33,336 nucleotides of DNA, from contig CANMTR010000026.1 in the NCBI GenBank assembly GCA_947500825.1, positions 1-33,336 of the forward strand, read 5' to 3'. Below the pieces are notes generated by a model. It searched no databases, was not told the DNA's origin, and saw nothing but the letters and a program-made list of their open reading frames with translations. Source of the DNA: an uncultured Paracoccaceae bacterium (GTDB lineage: Bacteria > Pseudomonadota > Alphaproteobacteria > Rhodobacterales > Rhodobacteraceae). Position numbers and translations under genes: made by a program. Of this stretch, positions 22,371-30,116 are shown piece by piece. Numbering within the stretch: position 1 is the stretch's first letter; each line of letters starts with the position of its first letter.

Positions 22371-23042
22371 TCAGCTATGCGCCGTGACCGGCCCGTCACC
22401 CTCGGCCGGGTAGAGGAAGGCCGTCACCCCGGTTTCGACCTTCTCGTAGAGATCGTTGATATGCGGCATGACCATGCGCACGCAGCCCGAACTCGCCCGG
22501 CTCCCGATCGAGCGAGGGTAAGGTGTGCCGTGGATCCGAAGATACGTGTCGCGGTTGCCGACATAGAGATAGAGCGCGCGCGACCCGAGCGCGTTTCGAG
22601 GACCGGGCTCCATCCCGTCTTCGTACTGGGCATAGGCGTCCGGCTCTCTCTCGATCATCGCCTGGGTCGGGGTCCAGTGCGGCCACTCCACCTTGCGCCG
22701 GATCGTGTAGGTGCCCGGCTCGTAAAGACCGCCCCGCCCGATTGCCACGCCATAGCGCATGGCGGTTCCGCCCGCTTCGATATGGTAGAGATACCGCGCG
22801 GTCGCATCGACATGGATGTCTCCGGCCACCAATCCCGGCCGCGCCTCGACCCGTTGCGGCAGCAGACGCGGGTGCAGGCCCCAGGGGTTCGTCGTGGCCG
22901 GAACGTAATTCGGCGGCGTCACCTGCGCGTCCCAGGCGCTCTTCTGAGCCCCCGTCGGCCAGGTGCTTGCGAGAACGGGCCCGGCGATCGGGGCGGAGGC
23001 CATCGCGGCGGTCGTCGCGATGAAATGGCGTCTGGTCAGCAT
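22371..23042 (-). CDS. L,D-transpeptidase (YkuD family)
   Basis: 223 residues. The N-terminus TRRHFIATTAAMASA is Tat-like, ending near VLA-S. The YkuD domain follows: RYLYHIEAGGTAMRYGVAIG, TPTQAMIEREPDA, and the catalytic block IHGTPYPRSIGSR with SSGCVRM, carrying the nucleophile Cys and its His. These enzymes form 3-3 peptidoglycan links or attach lipoproteins such as Lpp. The gene faces the M23 and lipoprotein genes; the shared theme is cell-wall remodelling. It diverges from the ZIP gene across 212 bp containing a dyad. Confidence 0.92.
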   Translation of the reverse strand: MLTRRHFIATTAAMASAPIAGPVLASTWPTGAQKSAWDAQVTPPNYVPATTNPWGLHPRLLPQRVEARPGLVAGDIHVDATARYLYHIEAGGTAMRYGVAIGRGGLYEPGTYTIRRKVEWPHWTPTQAMIEREPDAYAQYEDGMEPGPRNALGSRALYLYVGNRDTYLRIHGTPYPRSIGSRASSGCVRMVMPHINDLYEKVETGVTAFLYPAEGDGPVTAHS

Positions 23043-23135
23043 TTTAGAGATCCGCTCCCGGGAGTCTTTGGTGTTTCAGAGCTTCCTGCGAAGCACCCCT
23101 TCAGCCTAGAAAAGATGCCCGCGGATGTCTTGCCT

Positions 23136-23153
23136 CGTCACATGGGTGTGACG
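23136..23153. promoter_or_regulatory. Dyad CGTCACATGGGTGTGACG between ldt and ZIP genes
   Basis: Perfect 7-bp inverted repeat CGTCACA-TGGG-TGTGACG, in the 212-bp divergent region between the L,D-transpeptidase and ZIP genes. Its core TCACATGGGTGTGA differs by one central base from the dyad at 17457-17470. A shared operator is likely; the regulator is unknown. Confidence 0.55.
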
Positions 23154-23254
23154 GAGCATCCTTTTGCGGGCCGATCCGACGCGCTAGGCATGCGCGGCCG
23201 CGGGATACTAACTTCACCGTTTCCTTCGATTCCCCTGTCTTCTCAGGAGAGGCC

Positions 23255-24037
23255 ATGAACGAGTTGTCCCCGATCGCTCTCGGCTTCTTCGGCAGCCTCG
23301 CCGCTGGATCTTTGACCGCCATCGGCGCCGTGCCGGTGCTATTCGGCCGGGTGCCGTCCCGGGCCACCCGCGATATGGCGCTCGGCTTCGCGGCCGGCGT
23401 GATGCTGGCAGCGTCCTTCTTTTCGCTGATCATTCCCGCGCTGGATGCGGCCGAGCCCATGTTCGAGAACGGCGCGATGCCCGCCGCCATCGTATGCGTC
23501 TCGATCCTGCTCGGGATGGGTGCGGTCGCACTGATGAACGAGCGCCTGCCGCACGAGCATTTCAGGACCGGGCGCGAGGGACCGGAAGCGGCATCGTTGC
23601 GGCGCGTCTGGCTCTTCATCATCGCGATCACCATCCACAATTTCCCCGAGGGTCTGGCGGTCGGGGTAGGTTTCGGCGCGGACGGGTTGTCCGGTGGTTT
23701 GTCGCTCGCGATTGGGATCGGACTGCAAAACGCGCCAGAGGGACTGGCGGTCGCTGTGTCGCTCCTCGGCGAGGGTTATCACAAGGCCCGCGCATGGGGT
23801 GTCGCGGCCCTGACCGGCCTGGTGGAGCCGGTGGGCGGCCTTCTGGGTGCCGGGATCATCACGTTGTCCCAGCCGCTCCTGCCCTGGGGTCTCGCCTTTG
23901 CGGCCGGCGCGATGCTCTACGTCATCAGTCACGAGATCATCCCCGAGACCCATCGCAGCGGGCATCAGAACCGCGCGACGCTTGGCTTGGCTATAGGCCT
24001 GGTCCTGATGCTCTTTCTGGACGTTTGGCTGGGATGA
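23255..24037 (+). CDS. ZIP family divalent metal transporter (ZupT/GufA-like)
   Basis: 260 residues with eight predicted helices; ATG follows AGGAGAGGCC. The metal-site motifs in helices 4 and 5 are HNFPEGLAVGVGF and QNAPEGLAVAVSLL, and the helix-5 His is replaced by Gln/Asn as in GufA-like members. ZIP proteins import Zn(II), Fe(II) or Mn(II) into the cytoplasm, opposite to the CDF and P1B exporters of this island. It overlaps the lspA-like frame by ATGA. The upstream dyad suggests control separate from MerR. Confidence 0.9.
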   Translation: MNELSPIALGFFGSLAAGSLTAIGAVPVLFGRVPSRATRDMALGFAAGVMLAASFFSLIIPALDAAEPMFENGAMPAAIVCVSILLGMGAVALMNERLPHEHFRTGREGPEAASLRRVWLFIIAITIHNFPEGLAVGVGFGADGLSGGLSLAIGIGLQNAPEGLAVAVSLLGEGYHKARAWGVAALTGLVEPVGGLLGAGIITLSQPLLPWGLAFAAGAMLYVISHEIIPETHRSGHQNRATLGLAIGLVLMLFLDVWLG

Positions 24038-24597
24038 CGGCAATGAAATCTTCCAGTTCTTATCTCTCCATTGCAGGGGGCGTTGCCGTAGCGGCATTCG
24101 CACTCGATCAGGCAACGAAGGCGCTAGCCGCCGCGAACGCTGAAATCCTCGCCAGCGGCCTTGCCGTCGCTCCCGGTTTCAACCTTACCTTTCACCGCAA
24201 TACCGGCGTGAGCTTCGGCATGTTCGACGAGGTGCCGTCCTTCGCCCTGGTGTCGCTCCTTCTGGCCATCATCGCCTGGCTTGCGGTCCGCGCGTTCCGG
24301 GCCGAACGGTTGGATGATGCTGTCGGCTCCGGGTTGATCCTGGGGGGCGCGCTCGGCAACGTGACGGACAGGCTGCGGTTCGGCGGCGCTCTTGGCGCTG
24401 CCATCCTATTCGATCCACGTCCTCACTCCCCTGGCCTGGGGCGCATTATTTCTGCTGCTGCGAGGCCACTTCCCATTGGCAGCCGGAGCAGCGAGATGGC
24501 TTTTAGAGCTGGGCTTTCCTGGAGCGATGAGAGTTTCCAGATGGATGCCGAGCCTTCCGGACCGTGGCGGCGCGACGATGATCGGATGCAAAGCTAA
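24034..24597 (+). pseudogene. Truncated LspA-like signal peptidase II with foreign C-terminus
   Basis: The first about 115 residues follow LspA: AAFALDQATKALAAA, FNLTFHRNTGVSFGMF, a central helix and GGALGNVTDRLRFG, which carries the first catalytic Asp. The second catalytic block (FNxADxxI) and final helix are missing; residues from about 120 become Ser/Arg/Pro-rich. In the +1 frame, 24365-24622 encodes a hydrophobic stretch IHVLTPLAWGALFLLLRG ending just before the CtaG start, so the 3' half seems to be a deletion or fusion joint with the tail of another membrane gene. It is coupled to the ZIP gene by ATGA. It is not expected to cleave lipoprotein signals. Confidence 0.65.
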
Positions 24598-24618
24598 CAT
24601 GGCTTCGGGACTGCGCCG

Positions 24619-25599
24619 ATGACGAATCTGCTCTCCTTCGACCCCCTTGGGGCACAACTGTCCCCGGCATCGTTCATCGTGATCGCTATGTCGGCCTGGC
24701 TCTACATGCGTGGGCTTGCCCGGCCTGGACGGCTGCGGCCGCAGCCTGCCCACTGGCAAGGCGGGGTTCTCTTCGTCGGTCTTCTCTGCCTGCTGCTGGC
24801 CTTCAACGGACCGCTTCCGCCGCTTGGTCGGTCATTTTTCTCTATTCATCAAATCAATCACCTTCTGATCCGGCTCCTCGGCCCTCTGCTGATCGTTGTC
24901 GCACAGCCATGGGGCGTCTGGGCGGCGGGGCTGCCGCGCAATCTGCGAAGGCAGATCGCCGCCACGGCACGCCAACCGTTCGTGCGTGTCTTGCGAAGCC
25001 CGTGGGCTGCCACCGCTCTGCTCATCGCGGCCCTCTACATCTGGCAGGTGCCGGCGGTCTTTGGGCTCGCGCAGCGAAATCCGGCCATCGAACTTGGTGC
25101 GCATCTCGGCATGGCCGCGGCAGGACTCTGGTTCTTTACGCTGCTCCTCGATCCGCGCGATCCGCCCGAGGGGATGCGGCGCGGTGCGCGCCTCCTCAGT
25201 GGGATAATCGTCATCGTTTCGAACATCCTGCTGGGCTCGCTGACAACATTGAAAGAGATCGCGCTCTATAGCGCGACAGATAAAGGCGCTGGTCTCACAC
25301 CGCTTACGGATGAAACAGTCGGCGGTTACACGATCTGGGTGCCGTCCTCGATGATCATGATCGTGGCCATCGTTCTGGTCTTCAATGGCTGGAACCGGGC
25401 CGAAGAGCGCCGCTGGAATGCCCGGCACGCTCTGATGCGACAATCGAACTCGGCCGCTCTCGAATTTCCCGAAACGGCGGAAGAGCTTCGGCTCAAGGTG
25501 ACGCGGCCCAACCGGGATCTGGGCCGCACGCTGGCATTGTCGGCGTTTTCGATGTTCGCCATCGTCATGGTGACGGCCATCACCGTGGCATCGCTTTGA
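24619..25599 (+). CDS. ctaG: CtaG-type cytochrome c oxidase assembly protein
   Basis: 326 residues with about seven membrane helices of the CtaG_Cox family (PF09678, caa3 type). Recognisable by FSIHQINHLLIRLLGPLLIV, PWGVWAAGLPRN, ALYIWQVPAVFGLAQRNP, ELGAHLGMAAAGLWFF and the late GGYTIWVPSSMIMIV. It helps insert copper or heme into cytochrome oxidase in the membrane. Its presence next to SCO, PCu(A)C and DsbAB genes supports an oxidase-maturation role for this part of the island, although no oxidase subunit gene is in the window. Confidence 0.85.
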   Translation: MTNLLSFDPLGAQLSPASFIVIAMSAWLYMRGLARPGRLRPQPAHWQGGVLFVGLLCLLLAFNGPLPPLGRSFFSIHQINHLLIRLLGPLLIVVAQPWGVWAAGLPRNLRRQIAATARQPFVRVLRSPWAATALLIAALYIWQVPAVFGLAQRNPAIELGAHLGMAAAGLWFFTLLLDPRDPPEGMRRGARLLSGIIVIVSNILLGSLTTLKEIALYSATDKGAGLTPLTDETVGGYTIWVPSSMIMIVAIVLVFNGWNRAEERRWNARHALMRQSNSAALEFPETAEELRLKVTRPNRDLGRTLALSAFSMFAIVMVTAITVASL

Positions 25600-25830
25600 T
25601 GAAGGTAATGATCCATGTCAGCCCGCGTCTTGGGGATTCCTGTCGTTCGACCTGAAAGCCATACGGATGCCGCTCCAGCGCCACAGAGCGGAAAAGCGAT
25701 GCTTCATCGCACTCGAAATTGCCGCTCCAACAGCTCTGTAACACATTGGGTGTCTCGTAAGCCGGCTCCAGATGGCTGTGCAGTGATAATCCATGCGTTA
25801 TCGCCCGGCCAATCTCATCAGTGGCACCTC
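25600..25830. other. Intergenic region between ctaG and the P1B-ATPase promoter
   Basis: No supported gene. A minus-strand frame (25580-25882, about 100 codons) is open, but its start would run through the MerR-type promoter and it has no recognisable domain, so I leave it out. No terminator was identified after ctaG. Confidence 0.4.
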
Positions 25831-25861
25831 TTGAAGCTACAGTTGCTATAGGTCGTATATC
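25831..25861 (+). promoter_or_regulatory. MerR-type promoter of the P1B-ATPase gene
   Basis: -35 TTGAAG (25831-25836), 19-bp spacer (25837-25855) and -10 TATATC (25856-25861), 35 bp before the ATG. The spacer core CTACAGTTGCTATAG is a dyad with one central mismatch and matches the CDF-exporter promoter in 12 of 15 positions. It is a strong candidate for control by the MerR protein of this window. Confidence 0.8.
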
Positions 25862-25896
25862 GACATCCGATCGGGGAATCACGACGGAGAGCCATC

Positions 25897-28182
25897 ATGG
25901 CCGACGGGAGCGCAACACCACGCGAATGGCGGGTGACGGGCATGGATTGCGGCGCCTGCGCCGCGAAGGTGCGCGGCGCGGTCGAGCGCCTGCCCGGTGT
26001 CGATGACGTCGATGTCGCGCTCATGGCCGAGCGGCTGCGGCTGACGCTCGACGAGACCCGGACATCGCCCGAGCGGATCGAGAAGGCCGTGCGCGGCGTC
26101 GGGTTCGGCATCGCGCCCCAGGGCGCGAAACCGGAAAAGCCCAAGGGTGGCTTCGTCCTGCCGGAGGGGGCGTTCCCGGATGCTGCGGAGAGCTCGGAGG
26201 CCGATAGCAAGCCGGAGGAGGAAGTCGGACCGGCCGAAGATGGGCCGACCTCTTGGATAAAAACCTCCAAGGGCCGCCTCGTGCTCGGCACCGGCGCATT
26301 GCTTGCGGCGGCCTGGGCGTCCCGCCTCGTCCTCCCGGCCGAGATCGCCCATTGGGCCTTCGTTCTGGCAACCCTCGTCGGGATCGTGCCCGTCGCGCAG
26401 CGTGCCTTCGCCATGACGCGGGCCGGCATGCCCTTCACCATCGAGATGCTGATGACCATCGCCGCCGGCGGGGCGCTGGTGATCGGCGAGCCGGAGGAAG
26501 CGGCGCTGGTCGTCTTCCTCTTCGCCGTGGGCGAGCTTCTGGAGGGCGTCTCGGCCGGCAAGGCGCGCGACAGCATCCGGGCCCTCTCGAAGCTCGTGCC
26601 GAAGACCGCGCGGCTCGAAGCGGACGGCAGGACGCGGGAGGTCCCTGCCGGGAAACTGCGCGTGGGCCAGATCGTGCAGGTCCGGCCCGGCGACCGGGTC
26701 CCCTGCGACGGGGAGGTCGTGAGCGGCATGTCGGGCGTCGACGAGAGCCCGGTGACGGGCGAGAGCGTCCCGAGCCTGAAGGAGCCCGGCGCGGAGGTCT
26801 TCGCCGGGTCGATCAACGCCGAGGCGCTCTTGCGCGTGCGGGTGTCGAGGTCGGCCGAGGACAACACCATCGCCCGCATAGTGCGCCTCGTGGAGGAGGC
26901 CGAAAGCGCCCGCGCGCCGACCGAGCGGTTCATCGACCGGTTTGCCCGCGTCTACATGCCCGCCGTCGTCGGGGCCGCCGCGCTCGTGGCGATCGTCCCG
27001 CCGCTGGCCTTCGGGCTGGCATGGGGCGAATGGGTCTATCGCGCGCTGGCGCTGCTGCTGATCGGGTGCCCTTGCGCGCTGGTGATCTCGGTGCCGGCCT
27101 CGATCACCTCGGCGCTCTCCACCGGGGCGCGCAACGGCCTGCTGATGAAGGGCGGTGCGGTGATCGAGGCGGCGGCCCGCACCACCCACGTGGCCTTCGA
27201 CAAGACCGGGACGCTCACCCATGGGCGTCCGCGCGTGACCGACATCTCGGTGCCGGGCGGGAGCGAGGACGCGCTCATGGCGCTTGCGGCCGGTGTCGAG
27301 AGCGGCGCGAGCCACCCGCTGGCCCTGGCGATCTGCGCGGAGGCCGACCGGCGGGGCGTGAGTGACGCTGCGGCCACGGGCGGCCGCGCGCTACCCGGCA
27401 AGGGCGCGGAGGCGTCCATCGACGGCGTGACGGTGTGCGTGGGGTCCCCGCGACTGGCGGAGGAGCGCGGCGCGCTCACGGACGAGCTGCGCGGCCGCGT
27501 GGCGGCGCTGGAAGCCGAAGGAAAGACGGTGGTGATCGTGCTGCGCGAGAACGTGGCCCGAGGTCTCGTCGCGCTGCGGGATGAGCCGCGCGCCGATGCG
27601 GCGGAGGCCGTCGCAGAGCTGCGCGGCCTCGGCATCTCGCCGATCATGCTGACCGGGGACAATCCGCGCACGGCGCAGGCCATCGCCGAGGGGCTCGGGA
27701 TCGAGCACCGCTCCGAACTCCTGCCGGAAGACAAGGTGACCGCGATCCGGGACCTGACGACGGACGCCCGGGTGATGATGATCGGCGACGGGATCAACGA
27801 CGCGCCCGCCCTCGCCGCCGCGCATGTCGGCGTCGCCATGGGATCGGGCACCGACGTGGCGCTGGAGACGGCCGACGCCGCGATCCTGCGGAACCGCGTG
27901 ACCGATGCGGCGGGGGCGATCCGCCTTGCGCGCGCCACCATGGCGAATATCCGTCAGAACGTCGCCATCGCGCTCGGCCTGAAGGCGGTCTTTCTCGTGA
28001 CGACCGTGTTCGGGATCACCGGCCTCTGGATCGCGATCCTCGCCGATACCGGTGCCACGGTGCTTGTCACGATGAACGCCCTGCGGCTGCTGCTCTTCCG
28101 GCCCTCGGGGGTCTCTGAGACGGGGCGCGCCCGTCGAGACGCCGGGACTGTCCGCGCCGGACATGCATCCGCGACGACCTGA
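25897..28182 (+). CDS. zntA: Zn/Cd/Pb-exporting P1B-type ATPase (ZntA-like)
   Basis: 761 residues. An N-terminal heavy-metal domain has GMDCGAC (15-21), the GMDCxxC form typical of Zn/Cd/Pb pumps, then a polar linker to about 125. The catalytic core shows TGES, the membrane metal site CPC (391-393), the phosphorylation motif DKTGT (Asp435), SHPLA, and GDGINDAPAL. The last helix has ILADTGATVLVTMNALRLL, whose Asp corresponds to the ZntA transport-site Asp, and KAVFL supplies the partner Lys, so this is the P1B-2 group. It pumps Zn(II), Cd(II) or Pb(II) out of the cytoplasm. A MerR-type promoter precedes it and DUF411 follows by 12 bp. Confidence 0.95.
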   Translation: MADGSATPREWRVTGMDCGACAAKVRGAVERLPGVDDVDVALMAERLRLTLDETRTSPERIEKAVRGVGFGIAPQGAKPEKPKGGFVLPEGAFPDAAESSEADSKPEEEVGPAEDGPTSWIKTSKGRLVLGTGALLAAAWASRLVLPAEIAHWAFVLATLVGIVPVAQRAFAMTRAGMPFTIEMLMTIAAGGALVIGEPEEAALVVFLFAVGELLEGVSAGKARDSIRALSKLVPKTARLEADGRTREVPAGKLRVGQIVQVRPGDRVPCDGEVVSGMSGVDESPVTGESVPSLKEPGAEVFAGSINAEALLRVRVSRSAEDNTIARIVRLVEEAESARAPTERFIDRFARVYMPAVVGAAALVAIVPPLAFGLAWGEWVYRALALLLIGCPCALVISVPASITSALSTGARNGLLMKGGAVIEAAARTTHVAFDKTGTLTHGRPRVTDISVPGGSEDALMALAAGVESGASHPLALAICAEADRRGVSDAAATGGRALPGKGAEASIDGVTVCVGSPRLAEERGALTDELRGRVAALEAEGKTVVIVLRENVARGLVALRDEPRADAAEAVAELRGLGISPIMLTGDNPRTAQAIAEGLGIEHRSELLPEDKVTAIRDLTTDARVMMIGDGINDAPALAAAHVGVAMGSGTDVALETADAAILRNRVTDAAGAIRLARATMANIRQNVAIALGLKAVFLVTTVFGITGLWIAILADTGATVLVTMNALRLLLFRPSGVSETGRARRDAGTVRAGHASATT

Positions 28183-28194
28183 AAGGAGACACCC

Positions 28195-28662
28195 ATGACC
28201 CTCACCCGACGCGCCATGATGGCCTGCGCCGCGAGCTTTGCCGCCGTCGCCCCGACCGCCGGGCCGGCGCAGGACGCCCCTTCGATCCACGTCCTGAAGG
28301 ACCCGAATTGCGGGTGCTGCACGGCCTGGATCGAGATCCTGCGCGAGGACGGTTTCGCCGTCACGACCGAGCGCAGCTTCGGCACCCTCTTGATGCGGCA
28401 CAAGCTCGAGAACGGCATCCCCCGCGAGATGACCTCCTGCCATACCGGCGAAATCGCCGGCTACATGATCGAGGGGCACGTGCCGGCCGCCGATATCCGC
28501 AGGCTTCTCGCCGAACGGCCCGAGGCCGTCGGTCTCGCCGTGCCGGGCATGCCCTACGGATCGCCCGGCATGGGCCCCGAGGACGCGCGCGAGGCCTACG
28601 AGGTCTTCCTGATTCGGAAAGACGGCAGCACGGAGGTATTCTCGAGCTACGAGGCTGCCTGA
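28195..28662 (+). CDS. DUF411 periplasmic metal-binding protein
   Basis: 155 residues, ATG with AAAGGAGA upstream. A Tat-like N-terminus (MTLTRRAMMACAASF) ends near GPAQD. The DUF411 core has KDPNCGCCTAW, then MTSCHTGEIAGYMIEGHVP with the conserved Cys-His, and AVPGMPYGSPGM, which is Met-rich and suited to soft metals. Family members usually lie beside copper or other metal resistance genes and probably bind metal in the periplasm. It is in the same operon as the P1B-ATPase, so it may accept exported ions or protect them from back-flow. Confidence 0.9.
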   Translation: MTLTRRAMMACAASFAAVAPTAGPAQDAPSIHVLKDPNCGCCTAWIEILREDGFAVTTERSFGTLLMRHKLENGIPREMTSCHTGEIAGYMIEGHVPAADIRRLLAERPEAVGLAVPGMPYGSPGMGPEDAREAYEVFLIRKDGSTEVFSSYEAA

Positions 28663-28825
28663 GAGACAAGTCTCGCTATCAGGCCACGGAGCTTATCCCG
28701 AACCGTACATTTGCAGGGAAGATCCGGAATGTCCCGCGTTGCTGCTTTCCCGGCAAGGCGCAACGAATGACCTCTCCGGGATAATGGCGCCTGGTCGGCT
28801 GGTCCTGAGCGCCTGACGGTCGGCC

Positions 28826-28926
28826 CTCCGGGGGAGACGCCCCGCGGGCCGGAAGTGTCCCGCCCGAAAGGTAAGAGACGGCCTTTTTTCATGGTGATTT
28901 TCACCCCGGAAGAAGGATCGGGACAG
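28826..28926 (+). other. Structured leader module, copy 1 (extended form)
   Basis: Leader of the first micro-protein: a CTCCGGGGGAGACG block, a GGCCG...CGGCC stem (28847-28851 with 28879-28883) enclosing CCCGAAAGG, then T6 (28884-28889), a hairpin GGTGA-TTT-TCACC, and a CCGGAAGAAGGA site before ATG 28927. The order matches the leaders at 29391, 29770, 30943 and 31466; the 5' part is closest to the 30943 copy. It could terminate upstream transcription and shape translation of the next gene. Confidence 0.5.
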
Positions 28927-29031
28927 ATGACCACCAAGCAGAAGCTGGACCCTGCGCAGCGCGCGGTCGATTATCTCGTCGCGGCATCGGAGGCGGGCAT
29001 GAAGAAGGAGACGATCCGTGAGGCAGCGTGA
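28927..29031 (+). CDS. Micro-protein 1 of the small-gene array
   Basis: 34 residues: MTTKQKLDPAQRAVDYLV then AASEAGMKKETIREAA. Helical and charged; unrecognised. The GGAAGAAGGA-like site lies about 10-20 bases upstream and the stop overlaps the next frame's GTG region (29018). Too short for standard gene callers, but the leader and tight coupling support it. Confidence 0.5.
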   Translation: MTTKQKLDPAQRAVDYLVAASEAGMKKETIREAA

Positions 29032-29239
29032 CCCGGTCGGAGGCCACAACGAGCGCATGAAGCTCCTCGCGACCAGTATAAACGCCGTGGGGCTGGCTTT
29101 CGTCGTCGTCGGGATCGTGCGCCCCCTCGTCAACGCCACGATAACCGCGTCCCCGGAAACCCTGGGCTACATCTTCGGCGCGCTGGCCTTGCACGCCCTC
29201 GCGCATTACGTTGTCAGCCAAGTGGAGATCGACAAATGA
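29018..29239 (+). CDS. Small two-helix membrane protein
   Basis: 73 residues from GTG 29018, or 60 from ATG 29057. Two hydrophobic helices: SINAVGLAFVVVGIVRPLV and LGYIFGALALHALAHYVV, ending with a short polar tail. Unrecognised. It overlaps micro-protein 1 (stop 29029-29031) and its own TGA is shared with the next ATG (ATGA at 29236). The three small genes form one translation-coupled unit. Confidence 0.6.
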   Translation: MRQRDPVGGHNERMKLLATSINAVGLAFVVVGIVRPLVNATITASPETLGYIFGALALHALAHYVVSQVEIDK

Positions 29240-29361
29240 GTATCGAAGCAATCATCTTCATCTCTGGCGGCCTGGCCTTCGGCATCTGCGGTGCGATCTA
29301 TGCACGCTGGTCCCGCTGGCGCCTCGAGCGCGAGAACTACCGCGACCATCCCGCGGAATAA
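29236..29361 (+). CDS. Small single-helix membrane protein
   Basis: 41 residues: MSIEAIIFISGGLAFGICGA, a membrane helix, followed by a basic IYARWSRWRLEREN tail, as in type I holin- or stabiliser-like micro-proteins; no family recognised. The ATG overlaps the previous stop. It ends 29 bp before the next leader hairpin, which would terminate the unit. Confidence 0.55.
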   Translation: MSIEAIIFISGGLAFGICGAIYARWSRWRLERENYRDHPAE

Positions 29362-29390
29362 CCGCGCCACCCGACCGCTGGACTGAGACC

Positions 29391-29456
29391 GAGGCCCCCG
29401 CTCCGAAAGGAGACCGGGGGCCTCTTTTCGTCTGGACCCCAGCCAGACGGAAAGGA
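29391..29456 (+). terminator. Leader module copy 2: terminator plus second hairpin
   Basis: GAGGCCCCCG (29391-29400) pairs with CGGGGGCCTC (29415-29424); inside it CTCC-GAAA-GGAG forms the tip, and TTTT follows, a Rho-independent terminator. Next, CGTCTGG (29429-29435) pairs with CCAGACG (29443-29449), followed by GGAAAGGA, 10 bases before ATG 29466. The same order recurs at 29770 and 31466. Confidence 0.7.
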
Positions 29457-29465
29457 TGTTCCCCC

Positions 29466-29762
29466 ATGCCAGATCGAACCAGGTACGTCGTCGCCCTCTA
29501 CGAAATCGACCGCGCCTACGGCGGCCCCGAGGAAGGCGGCTGGTGGTACGAGTGCGGCGAGCTCCGCCGTGTGCTGCGCGTCGTGCCCGGCGCCGACGCC
29601 GCCTACGACCTCGCCGCCCGCGCCAACCGGCTGATGGAGCGCCTCCAGCGCGGCAAGCGCGATGTCGGCTCCGTCATCTACGCGGGAGGACGGTACGCGG
29701 CCGAGGTCTTCGAGGAGACCGCCCCGCGCGCCTTTCCCGAGACCCGGCCCCACTACGAGTGA
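29466..29762 (+). CDS. Small soluble protein of the array
   Basis: 98 residues, unrecognised. Begins MPDRTRYVVALYEIDRAYGG, then EEGGWWYECGELRRVLR and AAYDLAARANRLMERLQRGK; a mixed alpha/beta profile rich in Arg, Tyr and acidic residues. Ribosome binding site GGAAAGGA within leader copy 2. Proteins of this kind are common in accessory-gene arrays of plasmids in Rhodobacterales, without known role (recalled pattern, not checked). Confidence 0.7.
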   Translation: MPDRTRYVVALYEIDRAYGGPEEGGWWYECGELRRVLRVVPGADAAYDLAARANRLMERLQRGKRDVGSVIYAGGRYAAEVFEETAPRAFPETRPHYE

Positions 29763-29773
29763 CGCACAGGTCC

Positions 29774-29838
29774 GGGCCCCCGGGTCTCAAAGAGAGAGAG
29801 GGCTTTGCCCGTTCGAGAACGATCTTGAACGGAAAGGA
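29774..29838 (+). other. Leader module copy 3
   Basis: GCCCCCGGGTCTC-AAAGA-GAGAGAGGGC (about 29775-29802) is a hairpin with mismatches, then TTT, then CCGTTC (29809-29814) pairing with GAACGG (29827-29832), then GGAAAGGA 6 bases before ATG 29845. Same order of parts as copies 2 and 5, but a shorter T-run. Confidence 0.5.
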
Positions 29839-29844
29839 CACGCG

Positions 29845-30069
29845 ATGGAGATCACCCGGATATCCCTGCTCACGGGCGAGGCGCACACACGCGATATGGA
29901 CGTCACCCCGGCGCAGCTCGCGGCGTGGGAGGCGGGCACGTTCATCCAGGACGCGGCACCGCATCTCCCGAAGGAAGAGCGCGAGTTCATCCTGACCGGG
30001 ATCACCCCGGAGGAATGGCGCGACACGTTCGGGACCGGGGACGAGGACCCGGCCCCCGACGCGCCCTGA
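29845..30069 (+). CDS. Small acidic protein of the array
   Basis: 74 residues, unrecognised: MEITRISLLTGEAHTRDMDV, TPAQLAAWEAGTFIQDA, HLPKEEREFILTGITPEEW and an acidic Pro-rich tail. The motif "GITPEEW" after a helix recalls small plasmid proteins that describe a fold but not a function. Ribosome binding site GGAAAGGA from leader copy 3. The following leader is broken by inserted DNA, so the gene order here is not ancestral. Confidence 0.65.
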   Translation: MEITRISLLTGEAHTRDMDVTPAQLAAWEAGTFIQDAAPHLPKEEREFILTGITPEEWRDTFGTGDEDPAPDAP

Positions 30070-30095
30070 TCCGGACCGGCCCCGCCTGACACGAA

Positions 30096-30116
30096 GCCCC
30101 CGCCTCGAAAGAGGAG
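30096..30116 (+). repeat. Broken leader module copy 4 (left half only)
   Basis: The bases GCCCCCGCCTCGAAAG (30096-30111) and AGGAG (30112-30116) match the 31466 leader (GCCCCCGCTCCGAAAG, AGGAG) with two differences. From 30117 the match stops: the expected GGGGGC and T-run are absent. This marks an insertion or rearrangement joint at 30116/30117. Confidence 0.6.

Noticed and set aside
22227-23258. 343-codon plus-strand frame opposite the L,D-transpeptidase
   Set aside because: Shadow of the minus-strand YkuD gene, which has complete catalytic motifs.
25580-25882. 100-codon minus-strand frame between ctaG and the P1B-ATPase
   Set aside because: No recognised domain and its 5' end runs through the MerR-type promoter; kept only as an open question.
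25879-27315. 478-codon minus-strand frame opposite the P1B-ATPase
   Set aside because: Gly/Arg/His-rich low-information translation, no ribosome binding site, fully opposite a complete P1B-ATPase.
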